From: Thereva unica
Lineage: Eukaryota > Arthropoda > Insecta > Diptera > Therevidae
DNA length: 64,000 nt
Direction of reading: 5' to 3'
Assembly: GCA_949987705.1 (NCBI GenBank)
Contig: OX465281.1
Span: 239,961,143-240,025,142 of the forward strand
The notes below the pieces were generated by a model, which was not told the origin of the DNA, ran no database searches, and saw only the letters and a program-made list of their open reading frames with translations. The translations under genes and the position numbers were made by a program. Position 1 is the first letter of the stretch. Each line of letters starts with the position of its first letter. Below are positions 33,012 through 44,917 of this stretch, one piece after another.

Positions 33012-33494
33012 GCAAAGCCGTTCAGCGAATTGCTAACAAAGAAGGCCATATTAAAAATAGAAACTGCACAGCAAAAAGAATTGAAAGCACCAGTGTTGAA
33101 GTTATTTGAACCAGAGGCGCATACGGAGACTCATGACTATGCTAGTAAAGACGAATTCGGAGACTTTCGTATGAAGTTAGCAGCATTACCAGACTTTCAA
33201 GCCTTTTTAACTGGCGATAACGCGACGACAGGAACATGCATGAAATGGTACGACGAGAAGCCAAACAAAATATTACTAACCAGGAGAATAGGAGACAAAG
33301 CAATAAGAAGCGTAAAGCTGCAAGTGTCGAGACAAGAGGGCGCCTTGGTTGCAGTCAAGGGAAAACAATGTAGCCCAGAGTTGAAATTAGTGAAACGGCA
33401 GAATCACGACCGTTATGAATTGGAAAAGACAGGTGACCACAAGGGACACAGGTTAGCTGCAGTTGCAGCGGATGGCCTCAGAGGATGGGGTTAA
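33012..33494 (+). pseudogene. Ty3/gypsy pol relic with internal deletion
   Basis: One 154-codon frame joins two distant pol parts. The first is KPFSELLTKKAILKIETAQQ ... APVLKLFEPEA ... DYASKDEFG, the RT/RNase H junction. It runs directly into PNKILLTRRIGDKAIR and HDRYELEKTGDHKGHR ... GLRGWG, the integrase C-terminal/GPY-side end. Most RNase H and the integrase core are missing, so it is a deletion derivative. The frame is open by chance or recent loss. Followed at 33510-33575 by short GATAGTCGG-like repeats. Confidence 0.6.
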
Positions 33495-33654
33495 TCATTC
33501 GTGGTGTCATACGACAGTCGGTAGTCGAACACGATAGTCGGAGCCGACAATCGGATCCGATAGTCGGGTCTGAGTTAAAAAAAAAGCCTTAAATATTCCC
33601 AAGACAAGACTGAATTTTCCAGTGAAAGTCCCATCACAACCGGATTAGCCATTT

Positions 33655-33705
33655 CCGATATTAGCCCGGACAAACAGACATACAAACATACAGACATACA
33701 GACAG
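33655..33705. repeat. ACAGACATACA short tandem repeat
   Basis: Runs of CAGACATACAAACATACAGA and similar, an imperfect 4/8-nt repeat. Confidence 0.7.
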
Positions 33706-33924
33706 ATGTGATTTCGTTTTAATATCATGTAAATAACCAAATGAACTTGGAAAAAGACAATTATTTTGAAAGAAAGACACAGAAAGACACGCGAATTATA
33801 TTTATATAGATACCGCCCACAATTTAGAGTCCAGTCATTAGTCACAATCTTTTGTGACTCATGCTTGTCATTGAGAGTATGTGACTATTTTTATGACTAT
33901 CAGCTGTCACCTTCAATTATGGCT

Positions 33925-34095
33925 TTTTATTCCTGTAAGAGATAAAGAAACAGCTGCACGGCAACGTAGACAACGTACGCCAGAAAATATTGATGCAGTG
34001 AGGCAGAGTGTAGGTGAACGTCCGAGCACCTCTAATCGACGCTGGCTGTATGACATGCTATTGATACAGTCACAATTTGGAGTAGCTTTAATCGT
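33925..34095 (+). pseudogene. Transposase DNA-binding domain relic, second copy
   Basis: Reads RDKETAARQRRQRTPENIDA then VRQSVGERPSTSNRR, the RTPENIxxVRxxV linker plus helix found in Tc1/mariner-related insect transposases; relative of 29013-29200. Catalytic domain not present. Confidence 0.42.
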
Positions 34096-34099
34096 TGTC

Positions 34100-37000
34100 T
34101 AGTGTCATTAGGCCTAGTCGATTACTTAATAATAAATGATGGGTTTGTGCGTGTTTTTATCAAACAATTATACAAACAAGTATACTAATTGTTGCCTATA
34201 TTAATTAACGGGTCGAACCGAGATTAGTTAACATGAACATGAATTTTATAAGTGACTGTTAAATAAAGTCACGTACAAAATTCCACAAAAAAAAAAACAA
34301 AATTCTTTTACTAATATGTAATAGAAATTTGGTCAAGCTCGTATAATTTGATTATATTTTCGTATGACCTACCACCATCGGCAATGCCAAAACGAATTAC
34401 GAAAATATAATTTTTACGCCAAATTGAGCATTTCCGGATTTCCGCAAAAGGGCGGGCAGCAGTGCAGTCATTGAAGCTTAAAAAATCTTGAGAAAATAGA
34501 GGATCAGACATTTGTAAACGTCTATTCGATTAATATTTTCGTACATAAGCGGTAGCATAGGCTTCTCTCCATAAGATAAGATTAATCATTTAACCGAAGA
34601 TTTATTATGGCAGTCTTAAAAACACAAAAACGTGATTAATCAAAGATAATCTTTCGCATATTACAAATTTTTTTTTCTTCACCTATTTTTTTTGGTTTGG
34701 TTTTTTGGTTTTTTTTTTGGGCTATGGCGGAAGGAGGGTGGTAATGTGAACAAGAAATTTTCCCCGCCTTAATGATGTCTTAACACCGCAGTAATAAATT
34801 TTAATTTTTCAGATTAATGAAGTAATTGCCTCGGTGTCTGCCTTGAGAGAAATTGCCTTTTATAGGCGCAATTTTTCATAAAGCAGCTCATTATCCCTTT
34901 CTCACGACCCGGTGTCGTAGTAACATCCTTGAAGAACGACCTTTCTAACAATCACCCCACCCATACACCTCACCACATCCCCCCCATCTGCCGTGGCAAC
35001 CGAGAGCGTTTCGCGGCAATTTAACCCGGTCTCAAAAAACGCCCTCTTGGCTTGAAGCTAATTATTTTCATCCCCCTCTGGCCGTCAAATGCTGAAACGC
35101 CACGAACATACATATATATTATGAGAAAAATGAAACGGATTGTGCAAAATGGTGGGGGAATGGTGTGGTGAATTTAAGGTGGCTTTATGAAGGAGGGCGT
35201 GGTGGATAGAATAACGGTTCTCAGGACACCCTTTTTACACGCTATTAACTTGGTACAGCCGCTTGGCATAGAGCAGAGCGCGATCGAGGCGCTATGACGT
35301 GGTTTCTGTAACATTGCTCCCAAGTGCACTATCAGGATAATAAATTAGCCAACTGGCACTGATGGCCTTCTCGGGGGGATCTGTAGTGGGGCTTAACATG
35401 AGGAAATATGCAAATGTGACATTTCAGACGATAATGGGCTTCGATAACGAAACGTTACGAACGTAATTAATCACCCATTCCCTGGTCGTTGTGAGAAAAA
35501 GACGTTAGACGAACAAGGGTTGGGCAAAGGGTGCCAGAGGGACCGTGCGGGGGGATGGTTCGGATAGTTCGTCAAATGTATTTTGATATCGGCTTGACTT
35601 TCCAGACAGCGGTAGTAAATTCTGTTATACGATTACAAGTAGTTCCACCCTTGGCTGACTGATGACTGATGGCTTCGTAATCAATTTCTCTCTGCCTTCG
35701 TCCTGGCTCGACTATGGTTGATAACGACAATGTCATCATGCTATCACGATTAAAGGGGGTGGGGGAGATGATAATTAAATTCAAATTACAATTCCCCTCC
35801 TTCTGTGTGGCGCCCACACTAACTAAACTTGATCCTGAGCTTTAGGGATGTAAGCTCCCTTATCACAAATCTCTGGTTTTTGTATTTTCCCTTATTTTTT
35901 TTGTTGCGTTGATATTTTCGCAGTGCTGCCCCATGAATCGTTGACGAGGGCGGCGTCGTCGTGAGGGACGACGTAATCGACTGAAATTTGTTTATTCAGG
36001 ACGGGGCAGCAGCTTAATCAGCTAAAGTGATGGGCCGTACCAAATTATTGCCGATGTGGAAATAGAATCAAAGGAGGAAAAAATGAACGACCATCGCCGC
36101 CCGGAGACTCGGAATGCCAAATCCTGTTTATAAATGTATCAAAAATGATTATGACACAGAAGAACCCGAGTATCCTGTGCATGCGGCAGAGGGGGTGAGG
36201 ATTTTAGTTTAGACCAGGGGAAGTTTACCAAAGTTGAAAACTCATTACTGCTTTCTCTTCGTACTTTTTTTTTCTTTCTCTTCGGATACTTTTCTTTTAT
36301 CGTTCAAATCAATTTGCTGTCTGCTTTCTTTTTTTTTCTTGCTCGTTTGAAGTTTGCAAAATGAGGTTTTCAGAGGAAGTTTAGATTTTGTTTATTGCCA
36401 AAAGGAATTTGCTGACTCATAATCTATTTATTTTCTAGTAAAAAAAAATTGAATTTAACAAGAATTCAATCTTAATTCAAATAAACAGAAAAAAATTGAA
36501 TGTTTCGAGTCTTTTCTAGCTACAAGTAAAAAATTTCATTCGGCCCTAAAACTGTTGATACAAAATATGCTAAGATCTTTGAAATTTGGACACGTGTTTC
36601 TTGCTTTCAAATCTGAATTAGACAAAAGTCGTAGTAAGAAATTCTCGTCCTTTTAGTATTTCACTGGAACAAGAAGTATATAAGAAGGTTCCTAGTTTCA
36701 ACTCTGATACTGAAGTAGTAACTAACTAAAGACAAGTGCTATGATTCGTCGAATTGAAAAGCTCGCTCGTAAAAGTGAGTGAAAATCGACGGAAAATTTC
36801 AACAAGAAATTTGATTAACAGTCGTCTCATTTCATTTGTTACGAGTTTTAAAAGGAAAATTTCAATGGAAAACTCGAAACAGATGACTTGAAACGACTTC
36901 TATGAAAAGGTTATTCTGGGAAAATGACAATTTGATGAAAATTTTAAGTCGTGTGGCTGTGCTTCAACGAACAGAGTCAAAGAAATCCTACTAAACGTTA

Positions 37001-38470
37001 TACGAACGGCAATGCGTTTATTCATTCCCCAATCTTCCAGTTCTACAAAATTCTGGTGTCGAATCAGACGTTGCTCGGCTCGAATGAGTTACTTTGTCGT
37101 GATTACATGTACTTGGAAAACTCCTGTTGTAATTCCATTACCAGGAAAACGAAAGCATCATTTAATGACACGAGCCTAGACTATCACATAAAAAAAGTTG
37201 AGAAGTAAGATCCTTAAAGCAACCGCTGGCTATATAAATCGCTGACCCGGGGTCCATCAAAAAGAGCTTCACTTCATGCAGAAAAGCTTCTGTAATAATT
37301 TAAAGGGAGAGGTTATAACAGAAAGCAAATACAAGGTCCGAGGTATTAGCATCTGTTCTTCTTTATCGAATATTGCTATGAATCCGCCGGTCCCTGGGCC
37401 TACCACCTACTCAAATTTCTACGCATACTCAGTATTATCAACTATCTACCATAATAAATTTCCGCCCAGGAAGAGCTCCCGCCTTTTGCGACTACAAAGT
37501 CACATTATAGGCCTCCATTCAAATACAGGCCGCCGGCAGGCCATTGCCTGAAGGTTTCTCGCTTTGAAGCCAATATGATCACACACTCATCAGCCGCCGG
37601 CCAAGGAAAACTGACAAAAATCTTTTATGTGTGGGCATTTATTGTCAGTCCGGGGCCTGGCGCAAAGATCTGAACTTCTATTCAGTCGGACGTTTTCGTT
37701 GAGGATGAGAACATTGTTACACTTGAATTAACAGCCTGTTACGCTAAACTATCGTCTTCGCCCGTATGTCTGTGGGGAATCATGAGGTGTCCTGCATTCC
37801 ACGGCCTGACAGGGTTGCCTCAAGTCCGCCTCCCTCAGCCAGACTGAGTAATATGTGGACTTCGTCGGGCCGAGTCTGCCGACCTGGCTTAAAACGTCAC
37901 AGCCTGCCGGCGGCCTGCAAGGGAATGGGGGCTTTTAGTTCACGCAGCTACTCAGGTTGCAATCTACAGATCCTACATTTCACCCTTAGTTAAATACATC
38001 TTCTTTATCTCTGCTGGCGTTTAACACAATTAACGAGGGCGCATTTTGTACGTAGTTAGATAGACTATACCAAACTGGAAGCGAATGAACAAAAAAAGAT
38101 CTTTGCCCAACTAAGAAAGAGACTCTTGGCAGTAAAAATAACGTTCTTTAAGATGTACGTCCAATTCGGAGATATTTATGTAGATAAGCATATAGACAAA
38201 TGCCTTGAGGAGTTGGTAATCATCAATTGTGCATCCCAGAAGGGAATAACGATACGGATTGATGTGATCGGCAAGGCGAAGACTGTAGACAAACCTTACG
38301 CAGTCGTTGAAGGCTATTTTAAGCTTACCACAGCATGCAGTATCAAGGGAAGGAAAAACCTAGCTAGCGTAATTAGTATGGTAACACTAGAGATTTAATT
38401 ATCTTTGAGCGCGAGCCTAAGGGTAGGGTGGAGGCCTAACGCGAGTTTAAGGGTAGGGATTTAGAGGCAT
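34100..38470. other. Long unique stretch, possible regulatory intron DNA
   Basis: More than 4 kb almost free of recognisable transposons. Pyrimidine-rich patches lie at 34670-34710 and 36260-36350, and a C/G-richer patch at 34900-35050. Unnamed ORFs (36951-37208, 37276-37551, 38126-38398) carry no motif I know. The scarcity of insertions compared with neighbouring DNA suggests constraint, for example enhancers of the host gene. Confidence 0.4.
36675..36783 (+). promoter_or_regulatory. Candidate core promoter with short ORF
   Basis: A TATA-like GTATATAAGAAGG at 36676-36688 is followed about 28 nt later by TTCAACTCTGATACTG. An ATG at 36740 opens a 13-codon ORF (MIRRIEKLARKSE) that overlaps a donor-like AAAA|GTGAGT. 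A CACGTG E-box lies upstream near 36590. It could be an unannotated small gene start or chance. Confidence 0.25.
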
Positions 38471-38479
38471 TAAGTTCTA

Positions 38480-38960
38480 GACGGTTGGGTACAGACTATT
38501 GATAAATACGCTTGAGATCTGCATTTATGTCCGCAATACAGTTCTTAGCCAATCCAAGGCGGCTGCTTAAGTAGATCTGAACATCATCTGCATACATGTA
38601 GAGTTTGCACCAACTCACGACACTGCTAAGATCATTAATGTACATAGAGAAGAGTAATGGTCCTAATATGGAGCCTTGCGGAACACCGTACGTTATCGGT
38701 AAGGGATCCAAATGTAAACTTCATATGGGTTGCCAATTTGGTAAATAGGCGCATGTGGTCAACACTATCAAATGCCTTACGGAAATCAAGAAGAACGAGG
38801 AAAGCAACATTACGGGAGTCTAGAGCCATTCGGAGGTCAGTAGTAACTTTCAGAAGTGCAGTTTCACAGCTTTTGCTTTTGCGAGACTTTGCCCCACTCA
38901 AAAAAGATCCCGTCTCAAAATGACTGTCAATTTGCCATGCCATTAGTTCTTCTAGTACTT
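38480..38960 (-). pseudogene. Jockey/CR1-type LINE RT relic
   Basis: Two minus-strand frames in register. The first is SCETALLKVTTDLRMALDSRN ... LLDFRKAFDSVDH (RT motif A, about 38760-38880). The second, after a shift, is ITYGVPQGSILGPLLFSMYI (motif B) and LYMYADDVQIYLS (motif C, catalytic YADD, about 38570-38610). Only the RT core remains. Distinct from the L2B family. Confidence 0.75.
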
Positions 38961-40469
38961 TACCTAAAAAACTTACTTACTTATAGGACGATAGTCGACA
39001 AGACAACTTGGGGATTATACATCTTCTATATAGGCGATGCTGGGAAATCGTCCTTCTGTATTTGCATAGCAGCATAACGTTGTTGAGTATTAGATGCAAA
39101 ACATTCTACGTACTTCTAAAAAACATCTAAGGCCAATATAATCTCAGTCTACATAGCAGACAAATACGAATATTGATCACCTTTTCGCTTTAGGTTCTTA
39201 GAAACACCGCCCGAAATTGTTGATTCTCAATAAACTGACTAGATTATATAAGATCAACTTTTACCACAGGGACAAGCCAAAGAAATATTTCCGGAACACT
39301 GTTCACACCAATTGACGTCTATAATGGACTCCGACAACAGGATAGTCTGTTGCTTCATACTTCCTCTTCAACCTGGTATTGGAGAAAGTGAATCGGAAGT
39401 GACAGCAATATAAACAATCTTTTCAATAAATGGCTGACGACATCATTGGACAAACATCAAGGACTATAAAGAACACTTTCACCCATTTTGAGCAGGTGGG
39501 ACGAAATGTAGATGGCAAAGCACATGTTGGCTCGACTAGGAGAAGATTCTAAATTGGCCCTTCAATCAAAACAGAAAAATATGAATTTCGTATCAGTGGA
39601 GCGAGCCTACTGAGAGATGATATCATCATATTTCATATCCGAAAAGAAATAGATATTTATTTTTATCAAAGCATATCTCAAATACCACTAAGGTCACTGA
39701 AAAAGGAAATATTTTTTTAATTAATCACATTCGAACAAGATGATTTCTTACTATGTGTATTTGATAAGACTCATTGTCAACTATACCTTATTTTTCCCGA
39801 CATCATTAAAACTATTGTCAAACCTACAAATTCATCCCTTTCACCCCAATACAATAACCTTTCCTGCGTACCTAATAGAAAAGTAATTTTCATCTTTCAA
39901 TACTGCAAGATTTATCGTTCATTTACTCCTGCTACCATATGAGCATCTTCATCACTTTATCATGTTCGGTTATTGTAGCAACAATTTTCATCATCTTGAT
40001 GATAATCTCCATGCTTTCTCCCTAATAACATTATCGATTTGCACGTTGAGTGCTACTCCTAAACCCATCACATCTATTATCATCTTATCGCCAAAATTCC
40101 GGGCATCCAAATAATCAATAGAGAAGATATGTACTCTCGAGCGGGAGATGGCAGCACAAATCAAAATCGAATCTGTATCAGCAAAAATCCTGTTCAATTC
40201 TGTAATGGACATTTGAGTGTAATATATATGAAGAGCAATATTTTTTACAAGCCATAATCGCATGGGAGAGGGGATACTTTTCAGGTTTAAAGAAGCAATA
40301 GCAACTATGGGAGGATTTGAGCTGGAAATGAATGGTTTTACTCTTTCTAAAATTGGATATCAGATTGTACAAGCATTTCGTGCACTATTGGTATTTGAAC
40401 AAGATGCTCTCACCAATGTAATTTTGTATTGAAACAATGAAATTGCGCTTTACAGAGCACCACAACCAA
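38961..40469. other. Non-coding stretch
   Basis: No gene, RNA or transposon end that I can support in about 1.5 kb. Confidence 0.4.
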
Positions 40470-40893
40470 AGTTTGCAGTGATTTGATATCTCCAAGGCTT
40501 TCGATATAGTATGGAGCTCGCCCTGTTAGCTAAACTCAAAGCAATGTTGACTCAGTTGTAGACAACTGGATTGAGTGTTTTATTTCCAGCCGTTCCATTA
40601 ACGTAATACTGGTTATATCCATATCCCGCCCAATCTCTGCCGGTGTCATCCAGAGATCCCGGTTTCGGTTTCGACTTCAGCCATCCGCCCATGGTGTAAT
40701 ATACAAATCCTACATTTGGCCTATTCTAGAATACAAACCATTCTCATTTGGGGCGGTGCTTCTAAAACCACCTTGGCGTGGTTAGATAACGTTCAAAAAT
40801 GCCCCTCAAGCTAATCGATGGCGTTGCCGTTTGTACACGATCGACACTTTGACCTACTGAAAAATCTACTGTTGGTATCATTAGCGACTATTC
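40470..40893 (+). pseudogene. L2B-family LINE RT relic (piece 1)
   Basis: Reads DISKAFDIVW ... LLAKLKAM, then after deletions the IYKSYIRPILEYKPFSFGA-like and TWLDNVQK motifs, matching RT of the LINE at 45738-49186 in opposite orientation. Cut at 40893 by the CR1-like LINE; homology resumes at 44918. Confidence 0.72.
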
Positions 40894-40980
40894 TTTTTTT
40901 TTTTTTTTTTTTTTAGAAACATAACGGACTTACGTCCACTTTATAATTGATTCGAATCGCATTAACGATGTAGCTCAAAA

Positions 40981-43850
40981 TTATTCATATTTCAAAATTA
41001 AGTTATCGATGACATGGTTTAATTCCTGCCAGTTTACAAATCTCAAATCCAAATTCTTCTCATTTGCATTTGCGCATACCCTAGTTAAGACATTGTTTTT
41101 AGTATAATCAGATTTGAAAAAGTCTAGATAAAATATTGAGTTAGATCTTGTGTTTCTTCGCGGCACAGTATAACACAATTCGTTGCGAAGCATTGAACAC
41201 TCTGTGACACCATTTACCAATTTATACAAAAATTTCAAATCACAAGAGACCCTAAGAGACGTAAGAGATGGAATATGAGAAAACGCTGATAGGTTTGTAT
41301 AATTGTGATCAATGAAAGGGTCAGGTAAACCTGCCCGTGGCGCTAATATCCTAAAGAACTTGTGTTGAACAGTTTCGATTTGCTTAATATGAATTTGAGC
41401 AGTTGGAAACCATATCGGTGACGCGAACATCAGAAGTGGTCTAACTAATAGTAGATATAAAGTTCTAAGAGTAGTTGGCGATTTAAACTCTATCGCAGTT
41501 CTTTTCACAAATCCTAACATTTGGTTGGCTTTATTGACAATATAATTTCTGTGCGCATCAAAATTCATTTTGCTATCAAAAATCACTCCAAGGTCTCTTA
41601 TTTCGCTTACTTTGTCTAATATCACATCATTGAGTTTATAATTGTAACTTATCAGATTTCTACTTCTAGAAAAAGTTATGGCTTTACATTTTTTGATATT
41701 AAGAGAAATGTCGTTTATTGAGCACCAAGTGAAAAGCTTATCTAAGCACGCTTGCAATTTTCCTGCGTCTTGATCACTAGTTACAGTTCTGAAAATTTTC
41801 AAGTCATCCGCAAATAACAAACACTCGGCCTCATCAATCACATATGAAAGGTCATTAATAAAAATATTGAACAAAAGAGGGCCCAAGTGTGAGCCCTGTG
41901 GAACACCCGATAAAACATTAATTTCTCTAGATACAAAGTTCTTATACCTAACATATTGTACTCTGTGCGATAAATAGCTATTGAGCCATTCAAGTAAGGA
42001 CCCTGTAAAACCAAAGGATTTTAATTTAACCAACAATGCAATGTGGTTAACTGAATCGAAGGCTTTACTGAAATCCGTATAAATACTATCTACTTGCACA
42101 TTGTTTTCCATTGATAACAGGATTTTACGCGAATAACAAGCTAAATTCGACTCAATATTTCGGCCTTTACAAAAACCAAATTGTCTATCAGTCAGAAACG
42201 GTTGTACAAAACTATAAATTTTACGTGTGATTATAGATTCAAAGGCTTTCGGAATAGAATTCATGATTGATATCGGCCTATAGTGTGTCACATCGTTTTT
42301 AGTGTCAGACTTGTGAATCGGTGTTATAAACGCTGTTTTCCAAATTGGTGGCAAACTACTTTCTGTTAGTGATTTATTGAAGAGAATTTTCAAATAATAC
42401 GAAAAAATAAATTTACATTTTTTTAACAGAATGGGCGGAATCGCATCGGGACCCGCACCACCACGGCTGTCAAGGCCTCCCAGTTCATTAAAAATGTCTG
42501 TTAACGATATATCAATTCCGCTAATTGTGTGAGGCGTTTGATCATCAATTTCCACATTGACAATATTAGCAGGTTTATAAAAAGTCTCAAAGTAATCAGC
42601 AAACGCATTAACGATGTCATTTCCATTTTCATAAACCTGACCGTTAAACTGCATGACATTAGGTAAACCCTTATTAGATTTTCTCATGTTAACATAATTC
42701 CAAAAGTAGTTGGGTAGTTTACTGCTGCTTCAGATCTTTCTAAAAAAAATTTGTAATCTCTCTTAGCTAAGTTTTTGCAATGTTGTCTCAACAAAGAAAA
42801 TTGTTGATAAACGTCTACACAATTTGATTTTTTGTACTTTCTATGAGTGTTAATTTTTTGTATAATACAGTGTTTAAGCTCGGTACTGTACCAGTGTGGA
42901 AAATTAGACGGATAACATTTTTTCTTTGGTACTAATGACTCGATACAATAATAAAGATGAGAATAGAAACAAAAAACACTATCATCTAACGAAAGAGTTG
43001 TAAAATCAATTCCTGCTAGCCTATCACTTAACATCAATGTGAAATCATTATAATTTAGTTTATCAAAATCATATTTCCAGTCGTTGTACTCAAGCTCTAG
43101 TGATTCTACAACAAATTCGCCTTCAATAAGTAACGGCGCCGGCGGCGGATGGTGAGAGTCAATTGGCAAAATCGAGTCATCTAATTTCATTATAATAATG
43201 TTCGATATATCCGAAAAAACTAAGTCAAGTATAACTTCATTCTTATTTCTAACTAAATTTTTTTGATATAAATTTAAAAGACTAATAGACTCTGCAAGAA
43301 TGTTTAACGACTTTTTTAGATTTAAGGTGGTCAATCCTTTATCAAGCGGATAACTAGCCCAAGTTCCATTTAACCACTCAACTTTCGGCAGATTATAATC
43401 ACCTAATAGCAGCCAATTTACATTTGGATATGAAATGTTTATTTTCTCCAGACTAGAGCAATATGAATTCATTATGTCACTTGAGTTTGTTGATGAGAAA
43501 TATAGAGAACTGACTACTATGTTTATTTTACCAAGTTGAATTAAGACAAAGACATGTTCAACATCTCTTGATACATCTAATTGTATACAACGTAATTTAT
43601 TGTTAACTGCAATTAGAACACCACCCCCTTCATTGAGACTACTTGTCATGGAACTACGGTCTGTACGATAAATGTTAAAATTACCAAGTAATATTTCAGA
43701 ATTTAAAATTTCAGGTTTCAACCAGGTCTCGGTAAAAACAACAATATCAAAATCTTTTATAACGTGGTTGTACTTTTCTAAGTCTTTCAATTTCGTTTTT
43801 AAACCCCGAACATTCTGGTAGTAGCACCTGAGTTTCTTGCTTACTTTTTT
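40981..43850 (-). pseudogene. LINE ORF2: endonuclease and reverse transcriptase, one frameshift
   Basis: About 955 codons entered by -1 shift from ORF1. Endonuclease: CYYQNVRGLKTKL, FTETWLKP (catalytic Glu), LLLGDYNLPKVEW and IDSHHPP (SDH-like). A one-base loss near 42710 breaks the frame inside a conserved YFWNYVN-type block; the RT half continues openly from 42687. RT: HYRPISIMNSIPK, FGFCKGRN, TDFSKAFDSVNH, GVPQGSHLGPLLF, LLFADDLKIF (catalytic FADD), DLGVIFDSKMNF, then RPLLMFASPIWF. An intact version would nick DNA and copy its RNA. No RNase H. Confidence 0.85.
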
Positions 43851-44587
43851 GGATAAGGACTAGAAGGAGTTTTAACATCAACAATACGTGGCTCACCTCG
43901 AATATACTTAATTGTTTTAACAACTCCATTTGTGTTCAAAGTATCGAGTTCTTTACGTAGACCCTGAAGTTGTTTTCTTTGCAAAAAAGTTAAATCTGAG
44001 TTAAGTTTGTGAGGAGCACTACATTTAGATCTGTTTCTGAGAATGAAAAACGCGGTGTCTTGATCGTCAGTAACTACTTTAATCGGTCTGATTTTACCGT
44101 CAACTTTTTTACCAACCCGAAAATGACGAATAATCTTCTTCTCATCCGTTACACCGATTTTAGACATAATTTCAGCGATTTCAATGTCATCATGTTTCGT
44201 TCGTTCAGTAACAGAGGCCGAGTTAGATTCGGCGACATTGTAAATCAAAACATTTTTTTTGCGCAAATTTCTATCATTAATTTCCTGAATAACCTCCACA
44301 CTGTCAGACGAGGACGCGGCACCACGTTGTTGAGCCGCTTGAGAGAGCGCAGAAAGTTCTGCCTCCATTTTGTCCACTCGAGTCAGCAGCTTCGGCAAGA
44401 TGCTGAGGCCGAGAGAACATTCCTCGCACAAGAACTTAAGGGTCCTCTTCTTCGACTCCATGCATTTCATCTCATCATCGCTCAGATTGCTGCATTCGGC
44501 GTGAACCGGACGCTGGCAACTGTCACAGTCGAAGCTCTTCGTGCGGCGATTGCACGCGTTATGACAGACTGGACAATTTCCAGGCAT
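43841..44587 (-). CDS. LINE ORF1 protein with PHD-type zinc finger
   Basis: 248 codons from ATG 44585-44587 (the frame also runs upstream without an ATG). Residues 4-45 hold a Cys4-His-Cys3 pattern: CPVCHNAC, CDSCQ, HAEC, CEEC. This is the PHD-like finger seen in ORF1 of CR1/L2-type LINEs. A coiled-coil-like region (LLTRVDKMEAELSALSQAAQ) follows, then a compact RRM/L1-ORF1-like part (KKNVLIYNVAES ... IIRHFRVGKK ... AFFILRN) and a basic end. It should bind element RNA and form the RNP. It ends CCA AAA AAG TAA, where the last sense codons form a slippery heptamer leading into ORF2. Confidence 0.85.
   Translation of the reverse strand: MPGNCPVCHNACNRRTKSFDCDSCQRPVHAECSNLSDDEMKCMESKKRTLKFLCEECSLGLSILPKLLTRVDKMEAELSALSQAAQQRGAASSSDSVEVIQEINDRNLRKKNVLIYNVAESNSASVTERTKHDDIEIAEIMSKIGVTDEKKIIRHFRVGKKVDGKIRPIKVVTDDQDTAFFILRNRSKCSAPHKLNSDLTFLQRKQLQGLRKELDTLNTNGVVKTIKYIRGEPRIVDVKTPSSPYPKK
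43844..43850 (-). promoter_or_regulatory. Candidate -1 ribosomal frameshift site (A AAA AAG)
   Basis: Heptamer A AAA AAG in the correct X XXY YYZ phase, directly before the ORF1 stop TAA (43841-43843). A -1 slip reads AAA AAA GTA AGC and enters the ORF2 frame, which is closed by TAG only 5 codons further upstream. ORF2 has no ATG before its endonuclease catalytic residues. No strong hairpin or pseudoknot was obvious downstream by eye. Confidence 0.5.
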
Positions 44588-44917
44588 AGTGATCTCGGCG
44601 CTAACGGTCGAAGAAAAAAAAAACACAAAGAGAAACTTTACAACAAAGACCAAAGTTTGAAATAAAGGGAAACCACAAAATTAAAATTAACAAAAAGCAA
44701 CCAAAAACTTCATGACATATAAAATTAAAATATAGTAGGTATATAAAATAACAGTTCAAAGACAAAAAGAAATTAAAAGAAAATAAAATAAAATAAAAAA
44801 CTTAAGTTGCACTCTGAATTGCACACAGATTTGACACATTTGATCACTAACGCAAAAGTTAAACACTATCGAAAAATTATGAACTGCACCGCTCGAGCGT
44901 CTGCTTGAAACTCCTTG

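Larger units (their letters stand above)
40894..44917 (-). mobile_element. Near-complete CR1-like LINE, 4.0 kb
   Basis: Minus-strand element: 5' UTR of 330 nt beginning CAAGGAGTTTCAAGCAGACG, ORF1 (44587-43841), ORF2 (to 40981), 66-nt 3' UTR, and a 21-nt A-tail (T-run at 40894-40914). It interrupts an L2B-family relic whose halves flank it exactly. ATTC at both sides suggests a 4-5 nt target duplication. The only clear defect is one missing base in ORF2 near 42710, so it looks young. Confidence 0.85.

Noticed and set aside
37220..38000. LTR or gene in a GC-richer segment with CTATATAAATCGC
   Set aside because: No matching second LTR, primer-binding site or coding motif was seen; left as unique DNA.
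42684..42687. ATGA stop-start overlap as a designed coupling of endonuclease and RT
   Set aside because: The overlap falls inside a conserved block that reads through when one base is added, so a one-base deletion is simpler.
43747..43929. Separate small minus-strand gene between ORF1 and ORF2
   Set aside because: It overlaps both ORFs in the third frame and shows no motif; the -1 frame carries the conserved endonuclease start instead.
44009..44665. 218-codon plus-strand ORF opposite LINE ORF1
   Set aside because: Antisense shadow; ORF1 on the minus strand has the zinc-finger pattern and proper context.
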